Source: Oscheius sp. JU75
Lineage: Eukaryota; Nematoda; Chromadorea; Rhabditida; Rhabditidae
DNA length: 64,000 nucleotides
Direction of reading: 5' to 3'
Assembly: GCA_037178855.1 (NCBI GenBank)
Contig: JASJZC010000004.1
Location: 3,472,001 to 3,536,000, forward strand
Shown here: positions 44,701 to 56,425 of the stretch, piece by piece
Numbering within the stretch: the stretch's first letter is position 1
Layout of the letters: every line of letters starts with the position of its first letter
Position numbers and translations under genes: made by a program
The notes under the pieces: model-generated
What the model was told of the DNA's origin: nothing
What the model saw: only the letters and a program-made list of their open reading frames with translations
The model's database searches: none

Positions 44701-45987
44701 GTGTGGGGAACTGAGATCCGACAGAGCACATCAGCTCCGAAGACACCCAGTACAGCCATTCTATTCTGGATTTCTACAGCCGTCATCCTCATTCAAACAG
44801 GTATTCAGAGGATCTTTGACTAAAAAAAAGTTTTAGTAATTTCGTTCGAGTGGGGTTTCTTCGAGTGGCCGACAGACATGACTTTTGTGACCTCGACTGA
44901 ACACGGAATGACATGGAGATGTGCTCCGGGAGGACAGTTTGAGCATCGTCTACTTCATTCCTGTGGTCTCAGTCTCCTTCTAATCATCATAACCGTCGTC
45001 TGTTCTGCTCTCTCCCTTAGAAGAGTTGAGTGTCGACAGAACATTCTAATCATGGTTTGTTGTTTCTACTTTCACAAAGCATCTAATACAGGTTCTGTCC
45101 GCATTCTTAGCTACCGCTCTCTATGTCGGTCTCCCCTACATGTCTTTCAAGGTCAGAGACCAAGTTATAGCTGGAGGTTAGTCCCTTTCAAGTGAAACCA
45201 CTCTGAAAGTTACAGTACTCCTCGCATTCAGTTTCTTTGTTATTCTGATCACATACTGTCGTGCAGCCTTTGAGGTGAATGACCAGGATTCGGCCAGAGG
45301 GTCGCTGATGGAGAAGAGCACCATGGATCGGTCAGAAAAGGTTCTTTCCTACATTTCTGACCACTAAATAATTTTCAGCACCACGGCATCTGGATTGAGA
45401 ATCGTACTCTGTCTCCTAGAGGTCATCACACTCTATCTCTTCAGAGGAACTACCATCAAACAGCAACGATGCAACAGCCAATGACCACTATGGATCGATA
45501 CGGTATGTTTTCAATGAGAGTCTGCCAGAATACAAATGCAGTTACTGGTAGAATGGGCTACGCCGTTCCGCCAAGAGCACAGATCTACGGATCTCAGAAT
45601 CAACTCAACAGACTTACTCTGAACTTGGGTAGGTCATTTTCTTATTCTACTCAACAGTTCAGACGCGAATGGGGCTCCAACTCCTACGCGTATTCCTATG
45701 GCTACCCTTCAAAGACCAGCCATCCACAACCAGCATAGTCAGCGATACGGAGTAGAAGGCTATGGTACGTTTAGGAACTTTCCCCCTTCTCCTTTCCGTC
45801 TTTTTCCTTAGTTGTTAAAAAAACTAAAAACATTCCTAAACATGTTCAGTTACAGAACTTCCTCCTTCTCCCCAACCGCCAGTTCAAAGTGGGAAATACG
45901 GTGCTCAGGAATTTGGTAGGTTGTGAGTTGGCCCAAACTGATAAATGTTTCAGTTCTGGAGGAGGAAAGTGGCCACGTTCGACTGTA
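41720..45987 (+). CDS. divergent class C (mGluR-like) GPCR with long N-terminal extension
   Basis: A single reading frame can be spliced from the signal peptide at 41720 to TAA at 45987, about 1,100 residues. After the signal comes a low-complexity region of about 190 residues rich in Gln, Asn, Tyr, Thr and Pro (runs of TTTTS, QQQL). A bilobal Venus-flytrap-like ligand domain follows ([44 protein letters not shown]). The cysteine-rich domain usual in mGluRs is missing; only about 60 residues link to the seven-helix region ([30 protein letters not shown] then [32 protein letters not shown]). The extracellular-loop Cys is seen in WRCAPGG. The cytosolic tail is Gln/Pro-rich. AATAAA follows at 45996-46001. 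Ligand unknown. Confidence 0.8.
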
Positions 45988-46140
45988 ACAGATCGAATAA
46001 ATATTTATTGTCTATACAGTCTTTCCTGTTTCAATCCAAACACGAGAAAGAGATTCAAACTTTATAAGAATGTGACAAACGAGCACAAGACGAGAACGGG
46101 GATGGCCAAATACCCGTAATAGACCATTAAAAAATAGAGA

Positions 46141-49100
46141 TCAGTCGCTATCCGAGTCGATCGTGACCACCTGGCGTTTCTTCTGCTTCGAAGGGTTCGG
46201 TAGATCGTCCTGAAAATCACCATTTTGTCTATTGAGCAGCACCCATACATCATCATCCTTTTGTCTTTTTGACGCCTTCGGATGGTTGTTCCCCCTGTTT
46301 CCGCGCAACGTTCTCGAGGATTGGGGACTGTCGTCGGCCAAAAGTTCCATCACAGTAAAGAGTCTTTGGAATTTGTGTTTCATCATCATCGACTTTTCGT
46401 TACTGAAAACATCTTTTGTGACAAAATTACTGGGTATCTAACCTCGCGATAGTTTTGAACGCTTCCTGGATTTCTCTCTTCGACAGTAACGTCTCTGCTA
46501 CCTTTTGTTCTTTTGACAAACAGTGTTCGATGAAGTACTGCATGTGAGATAGCAACTGTTCTAGACACAATTTGACAGCTGTCTTCTTCGTCTGTGTCTT
46601 CTGTGCCGTCTGGTTGTTGCCCATGTGGATCTCGCCATTTGCGATCAGCTTTTTAATCAGTTGTCCGATCAACTCTGCCACCTTGTTCGCCATGTCAGAG
46701 TCATCTATCAGAGCCTGAAGGAAAGATTTCTACAAACATGGTGCATGTCCTCACTCTGAAGCAGTTGATAGTGAAAAAGTCGTCCTTTGACGGTGTCCTT
46801 GAGAGAATTGTCCTCAAGAGATTCATCCCAGGCTCCCTGTCTATTCGTTTTAACGTGATCAAAAGATTGACCACAGCTTCCGTGTGCACTTCCGACTTGA
46901 TCTTTGGGACGACGGATAGCATCCAATCGAAGGGAACACTCTCCGAGTGGACTATAAAAAAAAGGTACTGTGCGTAGGATAATAACTCACTGAGATGCCA
47001 GAGGAAGAACTGCGCCACGGTTGTCCATTCCAGAGACGCTGTGATCAAATTGCAGATGTTGTCTTTCCGGAACAACACGGTCCCTTCACGAATCATCGAA
47101 CCGACTATGACGGAGAGTTGGGAAGAGTCTATGTGATAACAAATGACTTTAAGCAGCTGAATAACATTTTTCGTTTCAAAGGAAAAAAACAACAAACCTC
47201 AGATGAGGAGCCAATGTCCTGCAGGAACTTCTCAAAGACAAAGGGAAGGAGTAAACTGAACAGCTGGTCGTCTTCCAAGCCCATTGTCTGAAGATTGTTT
47301 GCTTACATAGATTACAACAAAAGTTACCTCTAGATCTTCTGCCAACAGTTCGGCGACTTCCTTGTCACTAGCATTGGCTACCTCCTCATAGCACTTGATG
47401 TAGTCATTGTTGGTTTGTTTTTCGGGGCCGAATCCACACTGAACCTCCAATTTTTGACAAAATTTGGTCTGTCACCTTGATGAAGTAGAGAAGAAATATT
47501 GTGACAAAGTTGTCCTTTTCCCTCATAGCAGCAATAATCCGGATTAGAGGTGTCCGTGACGTCGTCTCGTTGGTTGGAGTGAAACTGAACACAACGGTTT
47601 GGGAAGAAAATGACTCTCATACCATAAATTCCTGAAGACGATGAAAATGGGATGCGCGAACATGTCCTGATATATGTCCTGTAGTTCTGAATTGGGTTCG
47701 GGGACGAAACTTTTCTCTGCTTCGGGTCTGCCCATTACTGCCAAGAGACAATGTCCCATCATCCAGTGCTGCTCCTCTTCCACATTGTCTTCCTGAACTT
47801 ATACTTGTAAAGAGAACACACGTGAAATTCACATTTTCCAGGAGTTTCTGAAGAAGCTTCCCCACGGATTCTCCCTTGTCTGCCTCGTCGGACTCTTCTG
47901 AAGTGAAGGCAGTCCGAACCATTTCAACGGCTTCTTTGAAATCGTCTCTCAACTGCGTTAAGTTTGATTCGAATTCCTTCTCCTGCTCTTCTTTGGACAT
48001 TGTCTGAATATGGAACTGTAAAAATAGGTGTAAGAGAGCTGTACCCGTCGTAGTCTAGACTGTAGAGGGCTGGGACTCCTGCTTCTCCTTGCCAACTCTT
48101 CCTCTCGTTTTATTTCTTTCTTTCCCTTATCATTCGTCTCCTTCACGTTGTTGCTTTTCAACAAACTGAAACAGGATTCATACTTAATTGTGTCGGAACT
48201 TACTCTTGCGCAGAGACGAAGTCCTTGAAGATAGCTCTGATTCCATCCCTCACACTCGGATCCACTCTTGGACTCTCGAGGATGTTGGATACAGAAGGTT
48301 GGCCACTAAAGTAATTTTTTATTATTGAGACTGCTCAAAAAAACTTACTTAGACTCGAAGAAGTCGTTGATAATCCTCATGCCTATGTTGGTAGCTTGTG
48401 CGATCCGTGGACTCATTTGAGGATAGATTTCCTTGATAGACTTGATCAGATACTCCAGTAAAGAACTGGCTTTCGTAGCCTGGACGCCGATGCAGTACCG
48501 CACTACCGCTGAAACACATATTTTGCAACAAGAGAGATAGTAATTGCACCCAAAGCAGGCTCCAAAGTATAGAAGGGAGTGTTGGGATCACAGAACAGCC
48601 AATCGAACCAGAGAGCCGTCTTGCACCATTGAGCTTCTGTTCCGTACTGAAAACTAACTTCATACTGTAAGGAAGAGATAGTTACCGAGGCAGTGTTGAT
48701 GATCCAGTGAATGAACTGCATTCTCGCCTCATAGATATTTCCCTGCTGGCTCTGAGGAAAGTAGAAGAGAACATAGCGAATGAGTTCGGCCCGGATGGTC
48801 TGACTGTCTGGTCCTTTGAGATGTTGCGCAGTGAACCAATCCAAATGTTTCAATGCTCCATTGAATCGCATCCCCATGATCATAAAGTCCACTTTCTTGC
48901 TGATATCCGAAGAGATTCGACTGGCACAGATTGGAGGGATACATGACTTGAACAGGACCTCCTCGAAAGCTGAAAACACAGACTTTGCTAACTGTGAGGG
49001 TCTTCTCCATCAGTTGCGACTTGAAAAAAAGCTTGTTTCTCAAACTTTGTATATTTGACGGCCAAGGTGAGGAGATCGCGATCAAAAACTTGTTTTGTCT

Positions 49101-50459
49101 GGCGCCAAGCCCTCTATGATTCTTCCGTCTGTCTCATTTCATAATGTTCCTTCTTCTTCTTTCCTGCCTCGTTCTTTTAGCACAATCTGAATGGACTTGT
49201 AACACCTACACCCGAATCAACGAAACCAAAAGAGCTATTCTGGTTAGCTGCCCGACAGAGGCCTGTGTTCGCTACAATCTTACTTATTTGAAGTCGGACG
49301 GAGAAGTTTTGGACAGTTTCTTGGAGGAGAACTGTGACTCAATCGGACTGTGCAATGGAACTGAGACTCTCGATACTGTTACTCTGAGCAAGCAACTGTA
49401 CGAGGAGAAAATGGGAGCCAAGTTGGCTGAGAGTCTAGAAGTCAGCAATGTAACAATCAGTGGAGACTGTTGTTACATCCAGGGCTGTAACTAATAAAAG
49501 ACTGACCTTTGATTCCGAATGTCGTTGGCTTTTTGATCAGATCGGTCAGCAGCTCCAGGATCTTGGGTATCTTCGATATTCTCATGAGACTGAAGAACAA
49601 ATCGCGGCCTAGCAGGAACGACTCCTGTGGTTTGTTCCTGTAGGTTCAGTTAGAATTTCGAGAAGACAAAAGACTACCTGATGATAAAGACGACGAGGTC
49701 CACGAAAACATTCTTCTCCTTCTCGAGTAGGGGATTCTGGACAATGTCGGCTATGATGTGCCCGTAGGTGTTGATGATGAGTCCATAAAGAGCAGAGCCA
49801 CTTTTCATGCTGTTCAACATGTAGTCCTTCTGATCCATGAACAAGGTGGCAAATTCCTTGGCTAGACGTAGCCGACTACCCCAATCGCCGGTCCCGTTGA
49901 ACGTCTTCACATAGTTTTGAAGGGTGCTATCCAACTAAAATAAACCTTTTTTTGGTTTTGTTTGAGTCTAACCTTAGGAACATTGAACTTGATAGCTTCG
50001 CGGAAAAAGACAAGAATCTGGTCCTTGCAGGACTCTTGGAGCTTGGCGAACATTTCTATGCTGACCATGTTGAGAGTATAGAGGGCTTGGAACCACATGT
50101 CGCCCATTTGCGAGAGTAGATGAATATACTGAAGGTGCTTTCTTGATTGAATAGAAAATTGGTTACCTTGTCAGTTTGTTCCTTTTCTGTCATCATAAGA
50201 CAGACCAGAGCTTGTCCGACATCGATCTTCCGAGCCGGATCGGCAGACATTTGAATGACCAAGTCCGCAGTTTCCTAAAGTTTCACATTTCAGCATCAGT
50301 TCTTGAACCTACTTTCTCAGACATCCGTTCCGTGTTCCTCTCAAACTGAACAGTCAGATTGACCATCGTTCCGAAGAAGTCCGGTTCCGGGGCATCGAGT
50401 CTCTCCTTCAGAGTTGACAGTTTGGCAAGTCTCCGTACAAAAGCTGGATCTGTTGACAT
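46141..50459 (-). CDS. INTS3: Integrator complex subunit 3
   Basis: INTS3 is a helical scaffold of the Integrator complex (snRNA 3' processing, Pol II termination) and of the SOSS DNA-repair complex. The frame runs from the ATG at 50459 (a CATTTTAG acceptor lies 11 nt upstream) through many short introns to the stop at 46141. Family landmarks in order: ESFLLGRDLFFSLMRISKIP; HLDWFTAQHLKGPDSQTIRA then ELIRYVLFYF; WFDWLFCDPNTPFYTLEPAL; FAHPIFIVFRNLW; LLQKLLENV; VIVGSMIREGTVLFRKDNIC. The C-terminal tail is basic and ends in the acidic Ser/Asp motif TIDSDSD, nearly identical in pattern to the vertebrate end. The intron 49506-48970 (537 nt) contains a complete gene on the opposite strand. The gene starts 124 nt after the stop of the integrase-derived gene. 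Confidence 0.9.
49144..49494 (+). CDS. secreted Ly6/uPAR-like protein nested in an INTS3 intron
   Basis: An intronless 116-residue ORF lies entirely within the 537 nt INTS3 intron on the opposite strand. A 15-residue signal peptide is followed by about 100 residues with eight cysteines and a C-terminal CCYIQGCN. This matches the CCxxxxCN signature that closes the three-finger LU domain, so I infer a small secreted Ly6-like protein. There is no hydrophobic GPI tail: the protein ends right at the signature. Several N-glycosylation sites are present (NET, NLT, NGT, NVT). AATAAA (49493-49498) overlaps the stop, and the INTS3 splice donor is at 49505-49506, so the two transcripts are packed to within a few bases. 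Confidence 0.85.
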   Translation: MFLLLLSCLVLLAQSEWTCNTYTRINETKRAILVSCPTEACVRYNLTYLKSDGEVLDSFLEENCDSIGLCNGTETLDTVTLSKQLYEEKMGAKLAESLEVSNVTISGDCCYIQGCN

Positions 50460-50583
50460 CCTGTCCGAAACTAAAATGATGAAATTGAAAATGGTATGGG
50501 CAAAATGGCAAGGGAAAATGATAGAAACTGGAATGAACCAGGTTGTAGAGAGCAATAGAAAGAGAAAGAACAATTTATTGAGA

Positions 50584-53500
50584 TCAGTCAGCCACAAAGT
50601 CCTTGTAAACTCTGGCTTTGGAAGCTCGGCCTGAGCGACGGACCTAAAGACGAATATTTGGAATATATCTACCAGAACATACCGAGTCTTTGGGCTGACG
50701 AGAAGGGACGGCTGCTTCGGCTTCGTAGTCTTCTTCCAGAAGAGTCTAAAGCAGATCATTAGAAAGTTGCTTTCCCTATCGATTTTGGCAAAGTTAACTA
50801 ATTACTGTTCTGAAGACAACAACAAACAAATCCCGAAAAATAAAGAGAAACAAGTTATTTGGATTGTAGTTCTCCCAGAAGAAGGCTGATGGCTTCGACT
50901 CCGCGAACAATTCTCCCCACCAAGGAGCATCTGCACTCTCGCGTTTGTGACACGATTCTCGGCGTCGAGCAGGTATTTCTGTCTGTTTGAATAGACACAA
51001 TCACGAGTTCAGATGCTGTTACAGCTTCTCCAGAAGGGTGATAAGGTGGAAGTGATGACGGAGACTCGACCAAAGAATGCCGCCTCGGGACAGAGGACCA
51101 CGAAAGATGTCGTCTTGCCGGAAAAGTCGTACGTTTCGAGGAATTCTTCGAAGACGGAGCTGTCCTCGAGGAAAAGCAATTCCAGTGTCCAGTCCGAACT
51201 TCTGCCACGAAGCGTATGTGTCAACAACATGAAGGATGCGATCGGAGTGACGGTCGAGGCGGCTGTCAAAATGACTAGCAAAGGAAGCTCTCGTCTCGTC
51301 AACATGATCATCGAATGTCCGAACCATGTCCCGAAGCGCCTCAAGTGTGACGACAAGTGGTACGACATCGTTTAGGGGGGATATCTTTTCCACAGAACAG
51401 TGCCAATAAAATAGTTGGGCTACCTACCTCGTTCTGTTGGAAGGTCTCTTGCTCATTATTCGCTGCGAAATGGCTTTGATGGATGACGATGGACGATTGT
51501 TCCCTTGGCTAAATTACAATTCTTTTACGGGAAACTTGCAGACTACCTTATATGTCATCTCCTTGGTCACCTGTCCGTCCATACTCTTCAAAATAATCGA
51601 TCCGGCTCCTGGCCGAACAGGATGTCTTCTTTTTTTCTGAGAATTACGTCAAATCTACTAAAAGCAGACATACCACTGGTGGACTCTCCTCTCCGGGCAT
51701 GTAGTATCCTCCTCCTGCTTCTTCTCCTCCCAAACTCTCTCCATACTGCCCAGACTCTGAAGGGAAACCGCCTCCCTGTTTCTCACGGTTCAGTCTGGAG
51801 AGAAGTCTTTTCTGCAATTGGAAACAAACTTACTTCAGCATGACTTTGAGTTGTCTCCGCTCATCAGCAGTGCACTCGCTCGAAAAATACTTGGTCAACT
51901 TCTCCATCTTGGTGTAAGAGTCGTCTCCCGTCGAGTTTTCATGGTATCCACATCTCTTGCCACTCCTTGTACAACACGCCTTGGACATGGCATTGGCACA
52001 AACGTAGCTTCGAAACAGAGTACATGGATCTTCAGAAGTACCATCCTTACAGGCACAAAGTAACTGACCAAGTACTTGTTGGCTTTCTAAGGGATTGGAT
52101 AAGAGTGAAACTATCAGTTACCGTCTTCAGATATGTTGATAAAGTCCTGTGTGGTTGGAAGAATGTCAAAAGGAGAGACCCAAACGAAGGGGCAATCTGC
52201 AGAGCTTTCATTTTGTAACAAAAGATTCCTCACTCTCATCCGGGCAGACTTCATCCGTCTTCGAATAGAAGACCTTGTACGGGAAGTGGGGACTGTTGGC
52301 AAAATCAATCTCCCCGATAACTCCTTGGTAGAATGTTGGGTACATCCCGTTTCGATTTTGTCGGAAATCAACGTTTCTTATCTGAAGGTAAATTCGAACA
52401 GAACATTTCTAAACTCACATAGACTTTGTTCTTGGCAGCGTAGGTGATAGTTGGTGGCGGTGGACTGAACTCTTCCACATCCTCATCAAACTTTTCCTCT
52501 GGAGTCACATAAGGTGGTGGATGAATTGAATGAGGCTTCCTTTTAAAAAATCTCTGAAGTAGGTTGTGTGGGAAGAAAGGAAAGAAAAGATCACCTCAAA
52601 GGCTGTCACCTTCCCAATAGCCTGATTGACATGCAGCGTGCTAAATGGGACGACCTCTGCCCATCGACTGTGACTCTTCAAGTCCTCGTTAGCCTGCTCC
52701 AGAACAATCGCTCGAAATCCATCGTAGTCAGGAGCCTTGAGCACACAGTAAAGTTAAAAAGACCTCAAACCTCGTTGTGTATTTCGCGAATCTGGACCTG
52801 GAAGACGTCTTCCATCGATGTGAGACAGTCTTTGATCATTGCTTGATAAGGCCCACTGGAGCAGCCAAAACCATCTAAAATCTCATTTTCTGACGATAGG
52901 CTGCGTCCTACCCGGCACTCCATACTGACAGAACAAGTCACAGACAATTTTGCTCAGTGTAATTTTCGACAACGGATCGATCATTGGTTTGGCCCAGGTG
53001 AATCCTGTTTTCAGATCAGTTATGATCAAGATTGTGTTGTAGACGAGGGACTGATAGACACTGTTCTCCATCTCAACGAAATCTATCTTAAGAAGAGGGT
53101 TTCTATAAAACAGGGCAACAGTACTTGAATGTATTGCATAGGTCTATCACCCACGTACGTTGGTGGATCCACAAAGTTCAAAGCCAACGGTCTGTTCTGA
53201 AACGAACTCATTATAAACAACAAGGATTTAGTAACTTACATCTTCTCCAGGTAAGTCAGTCTCTTCACCGATCGCGTGACCAACATGATAGAGTTGGTAG
53301 AAAGCGTGCACTATTCTGAATATTTTTGGCTCAACTGGAGACATCTTTTCATACCCAGTTCTTTCGTCCTGTCTGTACGAGATGACCGCGGGACAACAAG
53401 CTCCTTCCTTCATCATCCTCTTTCGCGGCAGTTTCCGACTAAAAACAAAATAGAAAATAAGTATGAATCAAGATCACGTTCTGGACTGAAGAACTTGCTT

Positions 53501-54254
53501 GTGCTCACTTCTCGAGCAATGGACGATCTGTCTCTTTCGATTCGGCTGCTTCGTGTGCATAAGGAACCGACAGTGGCTGGCCTGTTCTACCAGATTGCGC
53601 CACTTCTCGAATTCGACCGTGTTAATAAAAACCTGATGGTGCATCTCGAGAGGCAGTTGATGGAGTTGCTGAAGGAAAAAAGTTGAAGAAGAGAAAAGAG
53701 TTACCATGAGGTGTCTCCTCAAATGTATTGTGGAGGCAAACGCGTCCTTGCAGTCCCCGATCGGGCAGAGGATAGAGTTCTAAAGCCTGAAATATTCAGT
53801 TTGGCAAAACAACCCACATTGAAAGATCCGTGAACCTTGTACCGATGAGTATTGTAGGCGGTTCGGTCGGGAAAGGTGACACTTTTACCCATGTGATGAC
53901 AGATTCTACACATCAGAATGTTCTCTATCTCCAGTGGTTGATATAGCTGAATAGGAGCAATGAAAAATAGAGTAAGAGGCTCACTTCGTAGAGAACATTG
54001 GCATCGTAGTGATTATTGATGTTACAATCGTAGTCACCTTCCATTTCACCCTCGATCTCTTCTCCTTCTATTTCGGCTATGATTCCATCCTCGTAGACCT
54101 TAATTGAAGGATCAAATATGATGTGAAACGTCAATACCTCTTCTTCATCGTTGATATGTATTGTTTCCTCTTGAGCTTGGTCTGTCTGAAATCGAATGTT
54201 TTATCCTGTCAAAGTATCTCTCACATCGTGAGCTGTAGAAGATCCTGCCTCCAT
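50584..54254 (-). CDS. domesticated retroelement integrase with zinc fingers
   Basis: About 20 short in-phase introns give a protein of roughly 745 residues. Order: acidic N-terminus (to about 64); two C2H2-type fingers (LMCRICHHMGK...THRYKVH; CPIGDCKDAF...LRRHLMQLH); a Cys/His block of about 90 residues resembling WRKY/GCM1 or FLYWCH DNA-binding modules (SHCRFL, IVHCSRSEHK, GACCPAVIS, HVGH); and a retroviral-type integrase core (about 275-420: LLKIDFVE, ILIITDLKTGFTWAKPM, DLFCQYGVP, SRWAEVVPFSTLHVNQAIG). An SH3-like integrase C-terminal region (KNKVYIRNVDF...TFYQGVIGEI) follows, then a cysteine-rich module (about 520-600) and a basic tail. Of the catalytic DDE residues only the first Asp (KIDF) remains: the second position is CSSG instead of xDxG, and the Glu is replaced by a small residue. 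No repeats or LTRs flank it. Many introns, a trans-splice-like context and the operon-like position argue for host function, probably DNA binding. Confidence 0.8.
51013..51375 (+). CDS. possible nested antisense gene in the integrase-gene intron
   Basis: An open frame of 120 codons lies in the ~680 nt intron between the last two coding blocks of the minus-strand integrase gene. The ATG directly follows GAGTTCAG (possible trans-splice acceptor) and AATAAA lies 30 nt after the stop (51405-51410). The protein is hydrophilic, rich in Lys, Ser, Thr and Val, with a C-terminal CPNHVPKRLKCDDKWYDIV. I do not recognise it. Two minus-strand frames across the same bases are also open (51009-51368 and 51019-51393), so the coding strand is not certain, but the plus frame has the most natural composition and both end signals. 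Confidence 0.5.
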   Translation: MLLQLLQKGDKVEVMTETRPKNAASGQRTTKDVVLPEKSYVSRNSSKTELSSRKSNSSVQSELLPRSVCVNNMKDAIGVTVEAAVKMTSKGSSRLVNMIIECPNHVPKRLKCDDKWYDIV

Positions 54255-55274
54255 TTTCTCTGTCTTTCTGAAGAAGTGTTTCTAAATGTAACTATCGATT
54301 GGTCTTTTCTTGACTTCGTAAAGATGAGAAGAAAAGCGTCGCTTCCAATAGATATTTTCTTCGAACAACAGACTTCCTAATTGGAAATAGTGCGAAAAAG
54401 ATTTGAAAGACTGCGCCGTCCTCGCTCTAAAGGCAATGCGGCCGAGTGTTGTCGGTATCTGTGCTCTATCTTCGAAACCTCTCATATAATAAAATTACCA
54501 AAGGGATGTAGAAATATAAATACCCGAATCGGCTAATACAGCACATCCGGAAGTAAGAGCCACTTTTTGTTTGAGTGGAACACCGAAACGTATCAATACC
54601 AAAGCTCTGTGGCTGTTTCTAAGTCAGCGCTCTTCGGATCAAGCTGTTCCCGTCAGTTTATGAAGTTCACAACAGGGAACCTGTAACGGTCTCCATGCAG
54701 AACGTCATTTTTGTGTCCTTAGTCAGTTTTACACTGGTCTTCAGACCCGTGTAGAAAATGCTCCAGTCGGATCTCGTACCTATCCTGCCCATCAACTAGC
54801 GAGTGATGGCCGCTCAACAGAAGGCTATAGGATAGTGCTCGTCCCAATTACCGTGTGTTGGGTCGCTCCGCCAGAAGTGTAATCGAGTGGTATTTTTGGT
54901 TCCGCAAGCCTACTTACAACAGTATTTTTGAAAATATCAGCCGTCTCCCACCGCTTCGCCGTCCTTTCGTAATCATTTTGCATTAGCGGCTGCGCCACTT
55001 CGTAGTAACAAAATGCTCCCAGTGATTTCATTGCGATAAAAGCCAAGTTCTAGAGCGCATCCAAAATTGACTTGCCACTCAATTTAGGCAATAACTGTTT
55101 CTGAACAATGAAACTTCTGGGCAACATACTTGGCTCACTTCTGTTTCGTGGCCACGGACAAATAAACAAACAAATAAACAGTCCGCCACAGAAACCATTG
55201 CGCTTTAGATAGTAGAGCCTCCTTATAAAGGGGAAAAGTACGAAGATCTTCCCATGTTCAAAATGGTCTAGCCG
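54255..55274. other. intergenic stretch left of the TREX cluster
   Basis: About 1 kb with no supported exon. It contains a short AAATAAAC tandem run near 55160-55181. It may include unrecognisable remains of the 5' half of the first TREX copy. Confidence 0.4.
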
Positions 55275-55872
55275 CAAATTGTTGCTTTCTTGGATTCTTT
55301 GTCGAAGCCCGTCTTATTGAGTAACATTTTTTTTCGTGTTGTTCACACATTCTAATTTAGTCGGGCATAATTCCTTTCGATCCGATTTGCGGATGCTGTT
55401 AGTACGAAGTAACCCATTGGCTCATGAACTTCCTTCAGATGTTTGACGATTGTTCTCTTAGACACTGAATTTTCTATTCTAAATCTTCATTGTGGACACG
55501 TATGGCTTCATGAACATCGAAGAAACCAGGATTGAAGAATTGAAGAAGTTCTTATCTACTCGATTCAACGCTAAAGGAAATCCGTGGAAACATCTTTTTA
55601 AAGACTACTCCGTAGTCACGCTAAAGCGTTTGCTGAAGCGTGACTATGAGTGACTTTTGAAGCCTGCTGTTTGGACAAGGATCATCTCGAAACAATTTAC
55701 CCGCTCGAAGAGGATAGTTTGTGGAAGCTTACTACAAGACTCGACTGGGAAGGAAACTACAAGCTAGAGACGTTATACAGAGAAGTGAGTATCACCCATT
55801 AATAAAAAGAAACTAATAGACAGCTCATTGGTGGATCTTTGGCTACGTCAAAGATACAGCTTTTTCCCTCAA
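55275..55872 (+). pseudogene. TREX-type exonuclease relict, 3' half only
   Basis: The translated blocks align in order with the intact copy at 56426. IVAFLDSLSKPVLL matches VRKFLDSCPKPACL. GHNSFRSDLRM matches the Exo II motif AHNGLYFDYRL. IFIVDTYGFMNIEET matches ILFVDSLLAFQNIED, and NYKLETLYRE matches KYNLKNLYET. The Exo I part is absent, an in-frame TGA lies at 55651-55653, splice phases fail, and the Exo III His/Asp motif is gone. It is a decayed tandem copy. Confidence 0.7.
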
Positions 55873-56425
55873 GTACGAACTATTTATAGTTGTTTGTTGT
55901 AAGTGTGCGGCAGTCGGCAACAGCTGATTTCTTACGCGGCAACCTGTTTGTTTTGAAACTGCTGTGGAATCGGTTCTCAAGGGTTTCACTTATTTCTCTA
56001 AGTATGAATCCTGTCGAAACAGTGGATCTTTTCGACGAGGTAGGATTTTGGCTTTTCTTTTTACAAGTTTGGCTGATGTCCCGTTAGGGCCCGTGACAGG
56101 TAGATTATGTTCCAGTTCTGCTACCGGAGCAACGTTCTCCCAGAGACGCATCTCCCAAACTGACTCGATATGGCTCGATTTGCAAAGAATAATTGCTGTC
56201 ACAAAGGATGTGTGACAAGTTAGCAATTGGGGCTTCAGACAGATAGAGATTATGAACATTTTAAATTCACTCGAGACGAACTGTTTTGCCATACAGTTTT
56301 CAAAGAACATTACGCTATTCTGAAGACTACGGAAGACATACAGACACGAGCCTCTTTCAGTCTAGTTCAAAGATCTTTTCCAGACCCCGATAATCGTGGA
56401 AAGTGCTGTCCCTAGCAGCCATCCG

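Noticed and set aside
51019-51393. 124-codon minus-strand ORF as an integrase-gene exon
   Set aside because: It starts in phase after the preceding exon region but ends at a stop before the true C-terminal exons, and its composition is His/Arg-rich and unnatural; skipping to the exon near 50755 keeps phase.
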